From Sperchopsis tessellata (lineage: Eukaryota; Arthropoda; Insecta; Coleoptera; Hydrophilidae): a stretch of 33,157 nt of DNA. Position numbers and translations under genes: made by a program. Under the pieces are notes generated by a model. The model was given only the letters and a program-made list of their open reading frames with translations, searched no databases and was not told the DNA's origin. Of this stretch, positions 9,077 to 19,535 are shown in pieces; within the stretch, counting starts at the first letter, position 1; each line of letters opens with the position of its first letter. The stretch covers positions 1 through 33,157 of the forward strand of contig JAWQRN010000244.1 of the NCBI GenBank assembly GCA_033557685.1. The letters run 5' to 3'.

Positions 9077-10132
9077 TAATTTATCATCTCTTCTTCATCT
9101 GAATTGCTACTTGAATTGATCATATTTTCAAACTAGTCAAACTCTGGTATTGAAATCAGCAAGTATAATTTTTAGGTTATGTTTTCTTTGAAATATCAGT
9201 TATAAAGTTGCATTAAGTGATAAATACTCGATATCGAGCATTTATATTGAACAGCATTTAGCTGACATTTAAACCTTAAATGTGGTTCGTAGAACACGCA
9301 TTATTTATATTTTAACTTAAACGTGGTTTAGCCCTTAAAGTCCTTTTACAGTTGATTTGTAAAACCAGTCATAATTTTATTAAAAACTTTGAAAACACTT
9401 AACTAAACCAAATCACAACATAATGGACAAATGTTTGTATTAACGGAAATTATTTAGTATATGAACAAAATGACTTGGATAGGCCCTTTGATGTAGATGT
9501 TTTTCTTTGCAGCAATAAATTTCTCTTTCTTGTTTTATAAACATTGGCATTTAATCGTATGCTTTTTCATGAGACCGTTCAAACGTTCAGTTTTTAAGTG
9601 GATATTGTAAGTGAAGAGGCTCGACAATATTTTTATTGTTTGTTTTCATATGTCCGATACGATAATTTATATAATTTTTAAAAGCAGCTTTAAAATGATA
9701 AATATTTTATATATTCAGCTATAATTTATAAATTAAAATTTACAATAAAAATCTACAAACGCAACATATTTTCGTATAATTAAAAATGTGATAAGGATGC
9801 TGGGTCCCCCAGCACTGCGGAGGTCTCAATTGGACTACTGATTTACAGCTTTGTTTTTAATGAAATTATATACTCAATTATTAATCAAAGCATGAGTTAT
9901 ATATAATATGAGCTTTCAATGAATATGATATACTGTCATTTTTACAATTCATACAAATTGAAATTGTTAATTTAAAACCGACAAAATAAATGAGGAACAT
10001 AGTTTTGAACCTAAAATTATAGTTTTGTTATGCAATGTGTGGATGTATTTCTTGCAAATTTATTCCAGATTGCAATGTTTGAGCAGAAATTGTAACATTA
10101 TTGTTTTGAGCTCTTTCTGATGCTGCTGGGAT
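9077..10132. other. AT-rich spacer between two transposons
   Basis: No gene recognised. A perfect GCTGGG-TCC-CCCAGC hairpin sits near 9800-9815 in a short GC-richer patch, possibly the edge of an unrecognised repeat. The remainder is low complexity. Confidence 0.4.
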
Positions 10133-10134
10133 TA

Positions 10135-12590
10135 GGGGAGAGTGGGAGAATTGTATGCAGAATCTTAAAACATGCACTTGCGCACTTTTATCCACCCCTA
10201 CAGTTATAAAGCGCAAATGGTTGACTAATGGTGCAGAGCAGGGATGAGGTTTAAATAATGAGTTCTAACAGGTTTTATCTGAACATCATTTATTTTACAT
10301 ATCAAGTAGATTTATCAAGTCATAAAATAATGAAATGTTTTTTTAAGTAGTATAAGATAACACATTTCAGGCTTTTGTCTAAGCTTAGACCTAATATTTA
10401 CAATATTCGCAAATATAATTCTTTGCAGAATTTGCTCTAGAACATTTGGAGTGGCTCCAGGATGAACAAAACGCATGCATCTGTACCAGAGTTCACGGTC
10501 TTTTCTTATATCGCCACAAATATTGCAAATGTCAAGTATATTTTTTTCCACAGAAGTAGGCCATAAACTCATTTCAACATGATCAAACTCATTATCTTGA
10601 CATAAAGATTTTGGATCAAAATCCGATTCTTCAGGTTACTTGTTTCACTTTCATCTTTCTCTTCAATTTGGTTGTATTTTTTTTTTCTTGGGCATTGTCT
10701 TTTTTCCTTTTCATTTTCAAAACCCAAACGACACAGCTCTTTTCATTTCCCTTTGTATCTTCTTTTCTACATTGGTATTTCGTTTTTCCTGTGCGTTATT
10801 TAATTTTAAATTTTTTTTTCATTGGTGTACTTGTTAATATCTCAGAATGCTGTTTTTCTCATGACTATTTTTTCCCTAGGAATTTTGTCTGGGATAGGTG
10901 CAAAGTTATTGAAGGAATTGTCTCAAAGTGGATGGCATATGATTGTCATATGGACTTGGGTTGGTTGTGCCCAATTGCAGATAGTTAAGCACTTTCATCT
11001 AAAATATTTTGTTGTGCAAAAGAAGGACATCTGGTCGAGGCAGGGGTCTCTACTGAAACCTGCTGATCACTCATTTCCCCTTAACCGCAAAATTATTATC
11101 AGAAAATTTGTTAAGGTCAAATGGGTGGATCCCTGATGATTTTATTCCCGAAACAGCATTGCTTATTTTAGCAACTTTAAAGTATGGTTTGTTTAACAGC
11201 TCCGTCACATCATATTCGGTCATTTTTGTGTGACCGGTAGATGTCAGATAGAAATCAAACTGTCTGTAAAAAGCCTTCGAAGGATTAAAAAATGTGAGGT
11301 CCAGGGGTTGCAGGCTATGGGACATATGTGGGGGAAGGGACACCACATGAATAAAGTTTTTTCTGCAAAATTTAAAAGTTTCAATCGGCACGTACGTGGC
11401 TACTATCCAGAATAAGCAAAATTGGGTCGCCTTCAGTAGGGTGAACGTGATTCTTGAAATGGCAGAGCCACTGGAGGAAAATGTCAGCATTGCTGCATCC
11501 ATTTGGTGAGCAGAGGTAAACAGCACTAAGAAACCCATTGTTTTCAAGGAGACTTGTTATTCTGGAACAAGGGTAGACAAACACAGGTGGACGGAAGTGC
11601 CTAGAAGCGCTTATGGAAAAAATCCCCGATATGGTTCTTCCTTGCTCTGCAGGAGTAGCAGCCCCACTTGTTTTATCCCTTTTGGTACGTAAATCTTACG
11701 GCATGTTTTCTGGACAGTGGAAATACGGGTCTTGTCTACGTTATAAATCTTATGGGCGGGGATATAATAATTGCACTTCCTTTTTAGTAAAACCAGCGAT
11801 CCTGTTCAGGCTAGTGCCTTGTGGTTGACGAAGGCTTACGTTAGGGTGCCTCTCCAAAAACCATAATCCCAGTCTGCATCCTTACATACTTGTTAAAATT
11901 GTTATGTAAAAGGCAACCGGCGCAATTATTTCTGAGTTAAACTATAAAATACATAACAAATTATTAAAATGTACTCTTTCAAAATCCAGCTCAATCTCTG
12001 GTGAAAATATTCACTTTTGTCCTAGCTGTGAAAACTGAGGACTTTTTTGAAGCAATTGTTTTCTCAAGGTAGAGAATTCCAAAAGATCTTCCCACCTCCC
12101 TTATCTTTCTTCACTCATTTTTATAGCTTCAAGAGCTGTTGGTAAGGTTTCCTGGCTGTAGGTCTTATTTGCAGTTTTTCTAATGTAGTTTCTGGGCATC
12201 TGAGAACAAGAACAAAAAAAGGTTAATTAATTTCGGCCCTTACCATAAGACTGCTTGGGGAGGAATCGTGTGCAATGCTACGCTATATAAAAATACTGGT
12301 TTAAATTCTAAACCAATTTCATCAAATGACAAAGCAAAGACTGCCATTTATATACTTAGTTTGGTCAAACAAACACAAAGTTAAAGCTTAGAGAGCGAAA
12401 ATAAGATCACGTAGATCATTATTAACATTTCGCTTCACATAACCTGCACAGCAGAAATGGCGGGGTAACGCAGTAATTGGCAGGTATGTCGCTAGATTGC
12501 TACGTCAACTGGAGACTTCTAACGGACTAGGAAATATAAAACTATCGGTGTGCAAGATTATCCACTGCGCACCTCTCCCCCACTCTCCCC
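10135..12590 (-). mobile_element. 2.46-kb pogo-like DNA transposon
   Basis: The left end GGGGAGAGTGGGAG (from 10135) and the inverse of the right end GGGGAGAGTGGGGG (from 12590) match, and each abuts a TA (10133-10134 and 12591-12592). TA is the target used by pogo/Tc/mariner elements. Inside on the minus strand is a decayed transposase with a pogo/jerky-type DDE domain. Size, target and coding content agree with an originally autonomous element. Confidence 0.85.
10315..12200 (-). pseudogene. pogo/jerky-like transposase (DDE_1), inactivated
   Basis: The N-terminus starts near 12200 (MPRNYIRKTANKTYSQ), matching the short basic start of insect pogo-family transposases before the helix-turn-helix. 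About 11880-11600 contains RHPNVSLRQPQGTSLNRIAG and, in other frames, IYNVD and TISGIFSISASRHFRPP. The DDE half is well preserved in two overlapping frames: VYLCSPNG and PILLILDSSHV (11584-11381), then VSLPPHMSHSLQPLDLTFFN and SSGIHPFDLNKFSD (11547-11071). The C-terminal part (10572-10315) has a C-x2-C...C zinc-binding-like stretch, CNICGDIRKDRELWYRC, seen in related transposases. Stops and frame changes occur throughout, so no intact protein can be made. Confidence 0.85.
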
Positions 12591-12592
12591 TA

Positions 12593-13900
12593 TTTGTTAA
12601 TATTAATTGTATTTGTTTGGATCGATTTAGTGATTATATTATTAATATCATTCTCATTCACATTTCCCCCACGATTAGCACAAATTTTTTTAACTTCTAT
12701 TCGCAACTGAAGGAAATATACTTTAACTGTCACAATTTACAAATGAATAATGTTGTTAGAAACAGGCCAAAATAAGATGATGATTTTTTGTTTTTTATCT
12801 TTGCTGTATTGACGTATTAATTTTATTCTTAACTGGAATAAAAGTAAATGGTTGTAATAATTAATAAAATACATCAAAATAAAGCATTGACTAAAAACCA
12901 ATGAAGTGTGCGAAAGCACTGTATTTACTATGTGCCAGTATTTATTTGTTAATGCAAAAACAAATATTCTGATATAATGTTGTTTTCATAGATGTCTCTG
13001 TTCTTAAAAATATCTGTCAGCACTTTTTGTGCTAGTTATAAAAATACTAAGTGACGAATTGTTATTAAAGAAAAAACAACAGAATATGTGCTTTTGACCA
13101 TGTGAACTTTTTCTTAAACTAATATGTATTTGCTTACCTGTAAGTCTTTTTTTTTTTCGTTTATTTTATATAATTTTTTTGCTTTTTTTGACTGATCAAC
13201 TTTGATTTTTCCAATGTCAAATTTTATTGTCATTGATGTGCTTATAAAACAGTGTATCTAACAATAAATTATTTTTGTATATGAAGGTAACTTTTTTGAA
13301 AAGATTTATAGTTTTGTATTACGTCGATTATGAATATGTAACATAATAGGGTATCAGCTAAAATTGTTTTATTGGTTAATATCCTGCTTCATGCGATTCT
13401 GTGTATAAGTTTATGTCTGTGTGGGTGTGATGTAGTGAACGATCATATTAACCTGCAACTTATTTTTTGTAAAATAATTTATTTTTTTATTTATTTGTAG
13501 ATCTATAATTATCTAACTATCATTTTTGTATTATTATAAGATGTGTAGTGTGTATTTTTTACTAGTTATTATTTTCAGTGGTGACGTAAAGAATACACTC
13601 TTTATTTTATCTATAATAATCTGTAACCCACTGTCCTATCTTTAATACTTTCCTCAACTGTAAATTGATTATGTAAACGTATATAAACAGAGGTTTTAAT
13701 AACTTGCTATTAGTACGTTTGCAGAAATAGCCTGGTGTTAAATAAACCAACACACAGTATGAAGTACAAGAAAAATTCATATATACAGTATTCCTAACTA
13801 GGAATTAATGCACCTATTTGCTTTTAAAAGCAAAGTGGATGACATCTGGTGTGCAACCCTCCGATGGTGGATAGATTTGAGCTGTCAATCTGTTTGGTGT
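12593..13900. other. AT-rich spacer with poly-T tracts
   Basis: Very AT-rich with T-runs (for example 13146-13190). No inverted ends, protein motifs or RNA features recognised. Confidence 0.45.
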
Positions 13901-13973
13901 GCTTTTCGCAATGGATCAGAGTACAGAAAAACAAAGAATAGTTGGTATGCAGGATAACTTAGAAAGAAGAGAA

Positions 13974-14140
13974 AAAAATATTGTTCGGTGCCTCAGTGTG
14001 ACAGTAAAGCAACTGGTGGATTTTCTTTCCACATATTTCCCAACGACAAAGCCAAACTAAAAGTATGGTTACATGTGTTAATTGGGAATAAAGTATCAAA
14101 CACAATTGTGTGTGGAGAACATTTCAAATCTGATGTTGTT
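13974..14140 (+). pseudogene. THAP (C2CH) zinc-finger domain fragment
   Basis: The frame gives KKYCSVPQCDSKATGGFSFH followed by FPNDKAKLKVWLHVL and VCGEHFKSD. This is the THAP pattern: C-x4-C, about 40 residues with the conserved FP...W, then C-x2-H. THAP domains bind DNA and occur in P-element-type transposases and in domesticated host proteins. The start is unclear: an ATG at 13911 opens a different frame, and an in-frame TAA precedes the domain. Small indels are likely near 14085-14110 and after FKSD, where a T-run replaces the usual FxxxD continuation. It is either the THAP exon of a split gene or the head of a decayed THAP element. The downstream pieces at 15.5-16.4 kb cannot be linked to it with confidence. 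Confidence 0.6.
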
Positions 14141-14238
14141 TTTTTTTCTATTTTGATAAGTGTATTATTCAATATCTGTACTGTATTTACACTAGACATA
14201 ATTGGTCAAGAAATCTATACATATTTATATCATAACCT

Positions 14239-14299
14239 ATAACATCTTTTGATTTGTATATAGGAAAACAATAACATCTTTTGATTTGTATATAGGAAA
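14239..14299. repeat. 32-bp tandem duplication
   Basis: The unit ATAACATCTTTTGATTTG continuing to TATATAGGAAA occurs at 14239-14267 and again at 14271-14299, identical over the shared 29 bases. This points to a recent local duplication. Confidence 0.85.
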
Positions 14300-14591
14300 T
14301 CATTTATTTATATGCCTATTATCTACCTAGGTAATTTTTTATTGCATGCCTACACAAAATGTACAATTTACTAAAAAATACCTACTGCGCTTTACAACTG
14401 CAGCTGCCTACCTACTGTAGTTTTCAATAGGTACTATCATCGATATCATATTTAAGTCAGTATCTTTACAGGAGGTGAATCTAAGAGAATGCTAACTGCT
14501 GGAGAATAATTTAACATTTATTTTATGAGGCCTCTGACTCAAATGAGATGTTTTGATACACTGGAACAACTTACAGGAGGAAGCAGTGGGA

Positions 14592-14930
14592 GCACACAAG
14601 GGGGTACAAAACAATAAAGATAAAAGGAATAATTTTAACAGAAATGAAAATAAGTAAGTTGTAAAAAGAATGTATATTAACTAATGCAAATACATTACTT
14701 TTAATATACAAGAACAAATTAAAGTAAATAAACTAAGAATTAAGTAGAGAGAAATAAGATATAATATATACTGGAGATGCTGCACACAAGGAGGTACGAA
14801 ACAATAAAGATAAAAGGAAATAATTTAACAGAAATGAAAATAAGTAAGTTTCAAAAAGTTAGTTTTAATATACAAGAATTTATTAAAGAAAATAAACCAA
14901 GAATTATGGAAAAAAATAACTAAGAATTAT
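14592..14930. repeat. imperfect tandem duplication, period about 190 bp
   Basis: The first copy (about 14592-14760) and second copy (about 14782-14930) both run GCACACAAGG-(G/A)GGTAC-AAACAATAAAGATAAAAGG, then AACAGAAATGAAAATAAGTA and TTTTAATATACAAGAA. They carry scattered substitutions and one internal deletion in the second copy. Shorter AAGAATTATGGAAA duplications follow. No coding capacity. Confidence 0.75.
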
Positions 14931-15100
14931 GGAAAGGAAATAAACTAAGAATAAACACTAATACACAGATATAATACAGTAAATAATAAATGCAGTATAT
15001 TTTATAAACGAAAATGTAAATAGAACATTAACCTAATAAATGAAAGCGTGCTTACGAAGGAAGGTTGGTACTTAAAGAGTGTTTTAGCAGTGAATGTTAC

Positions 15101-15225
15101 CTTGTAGTATCTAGCGGTGGCAGACGTCGACTGCTAACAATGATTTCCGGCCCTCCGTCTTTTATAGGCACAGACGAAGGGTCGAAATTCAGTGACGCAA
15201 CTGTTAGAGGTGCTTCCCGAAACAT
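15101..15225 (-). CDS. candidate first coding exon, unknown protein (partial)
   Basis: On the minus strand an ATG at 15225-15223 opens 41 codons plus two bases, ending at ACAAG/GTAACA, a fair splice donor. The peptide is non-repetitive (MFREAPLTVASLNFDPSS ... GGPEIIVSSRRLPPLD) and the segment is GC-richer than its flanks. The sequence upstream in its own direction (15330-15480) is locally CpG-rich and could be a promoter. The plus strand is also open over the same stretch (15065-15283), so the strand is not proven. No family recognised, no second exon found. Confidence 0.3.
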
Positions 15226-15325
15226 CAAATTAACTACAAAATTGTTAATAATGTTTTTAACAATTTTGGTAAAAAAAAAGTGACTGAATAGAATTATTAT
15301 TACCTAGCTTCATAAGCAACACTGA

Positions 15326-15480
15326 AAAATGTTTTTCGGTGCGCCAGGAACGAAATTTCCACCCGCGTACAACACGCGGTCGGCCAAGAATTAAATAATT
15401 AATTCATGGGGTAACAGTTTACAGACACAATGAAAAGATATGGATCTCGCCGTTCCTATCACGCCACATTCAATCAGGTG
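15326..15480. promoter_or_regulatory. CpG-richer segment, possible promoter or 5' end region
   Basis: In a very AT-rich neighbourhood this stretch contains GTGCGCCAGGAACG, CCGCGTACAACACGCGG (a 6-bp-stem hairpin at about 15363-15379) and TCTCGCCGTTCC. On the plus strand there are short ATG-led frames (15331 and 15430), the latter ending at a CAG/GTGATT donor-like site after 16 codons. On the minus strand it lies just upstream of the exon candidate at 15101-15225. It may be the shared 5' region of two divergent transcripts. Confidence 0.25.
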
Positions 15481-15487
15481 ATTTGCC

Positions 15488-16422
15488 TTGATAATTCCCT
15501 ATCCCTCAACAAATGGTCTCTTGAAATCTCCAACATACTCCATTATATCAACCACTGGCTCAAACATTATGGGAAATCAATTTAAATTAAACATTTTATC
15601 ACATCATAAACACGTATCAAACAATGTAATCTATCCACCTTCGGAGGGCCATCTTGGATTCGATGCTGTCGCCTCTAGGGGTCTTTTAAACGTGAATGGC
15701 AAAAACCATCCAGTGGACCCCATATATATAAATATGCCTGAACCCAAAACTGGCATTGGCTCATGGCAAATAGCCCACTCATGCCACTCCGTAATTATGG
15801 AAATGTAAATATAGTAACATCATATCGGATATAAATAAAAATGACACAAATAAATATGTCATAAAAATACTTACACTAAACAATGGTAGACCAAAATCTG
15901 AGTTATTACATAACAATAAAATAAGTAAATTAAAATAAAATATTCTGCTTTACATACTTTTACATGATCCTTAAATGTTCCTTTCCTAGTCCTTAGAAGT
16001 CCTTGTTATATTGTAATTTATTTATAATGTAAAAATTGGGCACTCACAAAATTTTTGAATGTTTGAAAAATTATTTTAGGACAGCTTTGTGCACAATTTT
16101 TGCAAGTTTTAAAGTACCTTAAAACAAACATTGTATCATTTTTGAATTGTTAAAACTCTAAGGTTCTTGTAATGAAGCAATGGAATATAGCAAGAGTAGA
16201 TAAAAAAATAGAAAAAATGATACATTTATTGGAGATATATTTTAACGAGAAATGTGTTTAAAAAAATTTAGGTATAACTACACATCGGATATCAATCAAC
16301 ACATAACCATCCCTAATGAAGGCAACAAAAAAAAACTAAAAGAAAAAAAAGAAAAAATTAATATCGTGCCTGCTGAAGTTAACAACTACACCATAGTGTC
16401 AACTGCTGAGACAGATAATTAA
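15488..16422 (+). CDS. candidate spliced 3'-terminal exon pair, unknown protein (partial)
   Basis: Exon A is open from 15482 to a donor-like AT/GTAAAT after 15804. Exon B starts at 16272 after AATTTAG and is open to TAA at 16420-16422. The split codon AT+G joins in phase, extending the frame by 49 codons. Exon A includes SEGHLGFDAVASRGLLNV and NMPEPKTGIGSWQIAHSC; exon B begins YNYTSDINQHITIPNEG, then a Lys-rich run, and ends NNYTIVSTAETDN. The peptides are not low complexity apart from the Lys run. An AATAAA lies about 330 bases further on (near 16756). No family recognised. The 5' part is missing, because a TGA at 15479-15481 closes the frame with no acceptor after it; a Met at about 15569 could be the start. 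Confidence 0.35.
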
Positions 16423-17941
16423 AAGAAAAGAGACTATTTAGTACATAATTTATATGTAAAAGTTAAAAACTGTTAATTTGTTCATAGTTGATTGTTTTTT
16501 TGGGATGCTTGTGTTGTATAATATTATTGGTATGTTATTATTTTGTAAATTTTATTTCAAACTAACGAATTAAGATGTGTTCTTTATTTTGTACCACACC
16601 TAATTTTTTTTTGGTAAAGTTAGAGATTAAAGTGAGAATTACATTGTAAAAATTGTGATTAAGTTTATTCATCATTTTTGTAAACCCTTGTTAGTTACTA
16701 TAATTTATAAGATTTATTGTGAAAATATAACTGTATATTATGAGCTTAAAGTATAATAAATTTGTAAATAATATTTTTGTATATAATGTTGATTATTTTA
16801 GGATTTTATTTAAAATAAACCTTTTTTATTATAAACATGAATAGTTGTTATTATTGTATCCATAATGCTACTTTATTTAACCCCTTAGGATCTGTATATT
16901 TTAATGTTTTGTGATTTGAAAGACAAGACCCTGTAAGTGATTACTACTATAGTTTGAGTGTACAAGTCTGTATTCATTAAGACTAACTAGAATGATGAGA
17001 AGAATTTTGTACATTCCATTTTTTTTACTGAAATATTCTAATTATCCTAAAATCTGACAATGAGAATGTTTAAACTATGTTTGAATGTCTATTATATGTT
17101 CTATTATAAACTTGTTAATTTTCTCAATAAAAAAATAGGTACAGATTAATTTTAAGTTGATAAATACAAAAAAATGTATAGTTATATTCAAAGTGGGATA
17201 ATTTTTTTGTCACTTTAAATCATAGACCTAGAACATTGTTTCTGTCAAAATTTTAACAGTTAAGGTACATTTTTTTCACTTTAAGGTGCTATATGCAGAA
17301 TTAACTGGTATAATTAATAATCTAGTAAAATTTATAACATTTGTTGTGTTAATTTTATTACTGACTATATATTATTAGAAGCCAAAATAAAGGTAAGTTA
17401 CAATTGTTAACCTTTTTCACCATATGCAAATACAAATAATTTATCTCTATACCAATATTACATTGTTCATGTGGGTATTTACCATGTTATTTTACACTTA
17501 AAAATGTAAATACCTCAATAGGTATTACACTATGTTTTTATAAATAACAATCGTTTGAATTGTTATCTTGTTTCAAATTTTTATGATTATTTTGTTATGC
17601 ATTGAGGATGAGTAGGTATATTACGTTTTTATTTAAAAAATCTGCAGTATCAATTTAAACGAAAAACATTACAATTTGGCCCCCAACAGTGCCACTTCCT
17701 GCCTATCTACATAGCCCAAAATCAGCTGTTGTCTTTAATTTATAATTCATGTTATTTTTCATAGACATATATTTACATAGTAACACCTAGCAGACATGCC
17801 AATAATCATTTTGAGGAGAACGTAAAAATTGTACTACAACAAAATGGTGCAGATATAGATTTGTGATTAACTGATTTAATGATGAATTACAATTACACAT
17901 CTAGTAATGTGATAATAAAAATCAATTTACTATTAAAAAAG
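16423..17941. other. AT-rich intergenic stretch
   Basis: Very AT-rich with T- and A-runs and several AATAAA strings, as in 3' flanks. A small GC-richer patch lies at 17679-17735 (GGCCCCCAACAG ... CAGCTGTTG). No gene, repeat ends or RNA found. Confidence 0.45.
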
Positions 17942-17947
17942 TTTATT
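17942..17947 (-). terminator. poly(A) signal of NSMCE2
   Basis: The minus strand reads AATAAA here, 22 bases past the stop codon of the SUMO-ligase gene. It is the nearest canonical polyadenylation signal. Confidence 0.5.
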
Positions 17948-17969
17948 AAAATAGTTATTATAATTTTCT

Positions 17970-18626
17970 TTAATCACTATCTTCACGAACGGTGGAATTG
18001 GCAATTGTTTGTTTTAAATGATGATCTAATTCAATATGCTCTTTACATAAATTTTTATTTGAGCAACCGATATATGGACATTTAACTTTATTATTCTTGG
18101 ATTTAATGTATGTAAGTATTGATTCCAATTCATAGATATGCCCACACTTTGTATTTTTACAAGGATTTGCAATAGGCCTTTTTGTAAGTGGATCGATAGG
18201 AATTTGGAAAGATATTTGCGAAGTTAATAAACTATTATCATGTGATTCGATAACAGTACTATCTGGTTCGATATTTGCCCCTTTAGCATATTCCTGTAGT
18301 TTCGGTTCCATAATATTCAATATATACATTCTATCTTGGTCATTCAGTTCATTACCCAGTGCTCTGTTATACACATCTTGCACGTCGGTTGTCCCATCGT
18401 TCTCTTGATTATTAATGAAATTTGCTGTTTCTTCAAGAGCTTTCTTACTTGTTAGAAAGTCAGCATTTGCAGAGTTATGGTTTTTTACGACTAACCTTAA
18501 TTCCGAGAGCAAATCCTCTCGTTCTTGTTGATTTGTTATGTTGTTTTTAATCGCCTCTCCACAGTTCTGAAGAGAACTTAGGCATTCCTGCAAAAACTTT
18601 TCACGTTTATCCAGTAGTCTAGTCAT
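17970..18626 (-). CDS. NSMCE2: E3 SUMO-protein ligase NSE2/MMS21 (SMC5/6 complex)
   Basis: A single-exon gene of 218 residues, normal for the family (human about 247). The C-terminal half carries an SP-RING: IPIDPLTKRPIANPCKNTKC, then GHIYE, a spacer, and VKCPYIGCSN. The zinc ligands are C161, H163, C183 and C188, spaced as in MMS21/NSE2 and not as a classical RING. The N-terminal 110 residues are predicted helical and heptad-rich (LLDKREKFLQECLSSL), matching the coiled region that docks on the SMC5 arm. Known role: SUMO ligation to SMC5/6, cohesin and repair substrates, in the nucleus, during recombinational repair. The ATG context is GAATTATGA. It is head-to-head with MRPS33, 909 bp apart. 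No breaks are visible. Insects can have more than one NSE2 paralog, and which one this is cannot be told. Confidence 0.95.
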   Translation of the reverse strand: MTRLLDKREKFLQECLSSLQNCGEAIKNNITNQQEREDLLSELRLVVKNHNSANADFLTSKKALEETANFINNQENDGTTDVQDVYNRALGNELNDQDRMYILNIMEPKLQEYAKGANIEPDSTVIESHDNSLLTSQISFQIPIDPLTKRPIANPCKNTKCGHIYELESILTYIKSKNNKVKCPYIGCSNKNLCKEHIELDHHLKQTIANSTVREDSD

Positions 18627-18848
18627 AATTCTTTAGTGTTATTTTGTATTCAATAAATTGTACCGTCTTTAGTACAAGTTTATGTAGTAAAAATCAACAT
18701 AAACAAAGTTTAACCACACTTTTTGTACTAAGTTGATTCAATGAGAAAATAGGTGCGAACTAATGTGAATTACTTCAATAGTTGTACCGGTTTTAAAAAT
18801 CATAACTCTTAACTATATTTCAAGCAGGCCTCGTCCATGGAATTTATA

Positions 18849-19063
18849 GTAAAAGCAACCAATGTTTGTGCAATTTTAATATTTGATCAAATATCAAGCA
18901 AACCAATATTTGTTTACGCATCATCATTACAACCCTATTGCAGACGCACGTCCTCCAAATAAAACGTGCGGATTACTCTGGTAGGCGAAACTAACGGAAT
19001 ATTTAGTTAACTTTTTTTTCTGCAACTTTTGATGACCTGCACGCAAACATTCGTTGCTTTTAC
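18849..19063. mobile_element. 215-bp inverted-repeat element (MITE-like)
   Basis: The left end GTAAAAGCAACCAATGTTTG (18849-18868) matches the inverse of the right end GTAAAAGCAACGAATGTTTG (19044-19063) with one substitution, and similarity continues a few bases inward on both sides. No coding sequence inside. A TA may be the target, but the flanks (TTTATA and CAATAGTT) are too simple to be sure. It sits in the NSMCE2/MRPS33 promoter interval. Confidence 0.65.
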
Positions 19064-19380
19064 AATAGTTGGATGAGTGCGTATACGCTAGTTAGAATGG
19101 ATATCAAAAATAGGTGGATTGTTTCATATGCATAAGAACATTTTAATAAATCCAAAATTTGAAACACCAGTGCTAGTGATGTCATTTAACTGGGCGTTAT
19201 CATTTTTTTTTAAACGCTTGGAATTGATGACGGTGCAAAGTTCCATTTATCCAACTATCGGATTAAATTGTAATAGCTCTTTTTGGGTGTGATCAAGCAA
19301 ATTGGTGATCATCTATTTGTCAGTTCGAGGTCAAGTTATCCAGAGGCGTATTTAACGCCATTCGTTTTTGGTGTTTACCG

Positions 19381-19388
19381 TGACGTCA
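19381..19388. promoter_or_regulatory. CRE/ATF-type site TGACGTCA
   Basis: A perfect 8-bp palindrome TGACGTCA, the consensus site for CREB/ATF-family bZIP factors, lies 148 bp upstream of the MRPS33 start codon. In animals this element is frequent near transcription starts of housekeeping and mitochondrial-protein genes. Binding is inferred only. Confidence 0.4.
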
Positions 19389-19535
19389 TCAATGAGAAAC
19401 CCACGGGTTATTACAAGAGATATAGAATAAGGCTTCAAAAAAATCTGCCTCTATCTTCATTCCAACAAAATTCGTCATAACCTCACTCTAATTTGGAATT
19501 GTATTAGTATAATACTTTATGAAGTTTCTTTAAAT

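Larger units (their letters stand above)
18627..19535. promoter_or_regulatory. shared upstream region of NSMCE2 and MRPS33
   Basis: This 909-bp gap separates two divergent single-exon genes, so both promoters must lie here unless there are unseen 5' exons. It contains an inverted-repeat element (18849-19063), a CGCACGT / ACGTGCG hairpin (18945-18970) and a TGACGTCA site (19381-19388). The part 19283-19480 is open for 65 codons on the plus strand, with no recognised similarity; I treat it as promoter or 5' UTR sequence. Confidence 0.5.

Noticed and set aside
10611..11415. Plus-strand open frames of 60-125 codons
   Set aside because: They are the reverse of the pogo-like transposase, whose minus-strand frames carry recognisable DDE motifs. 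The plus-strand peptides are F/S/L-rich low complexity.
19283..19480. 65-codon plus-strand open frame before MRPS33
   Set aside because: It starts at a non-ATG codon, lies in the promoter interval, and shows no recognisable domain.
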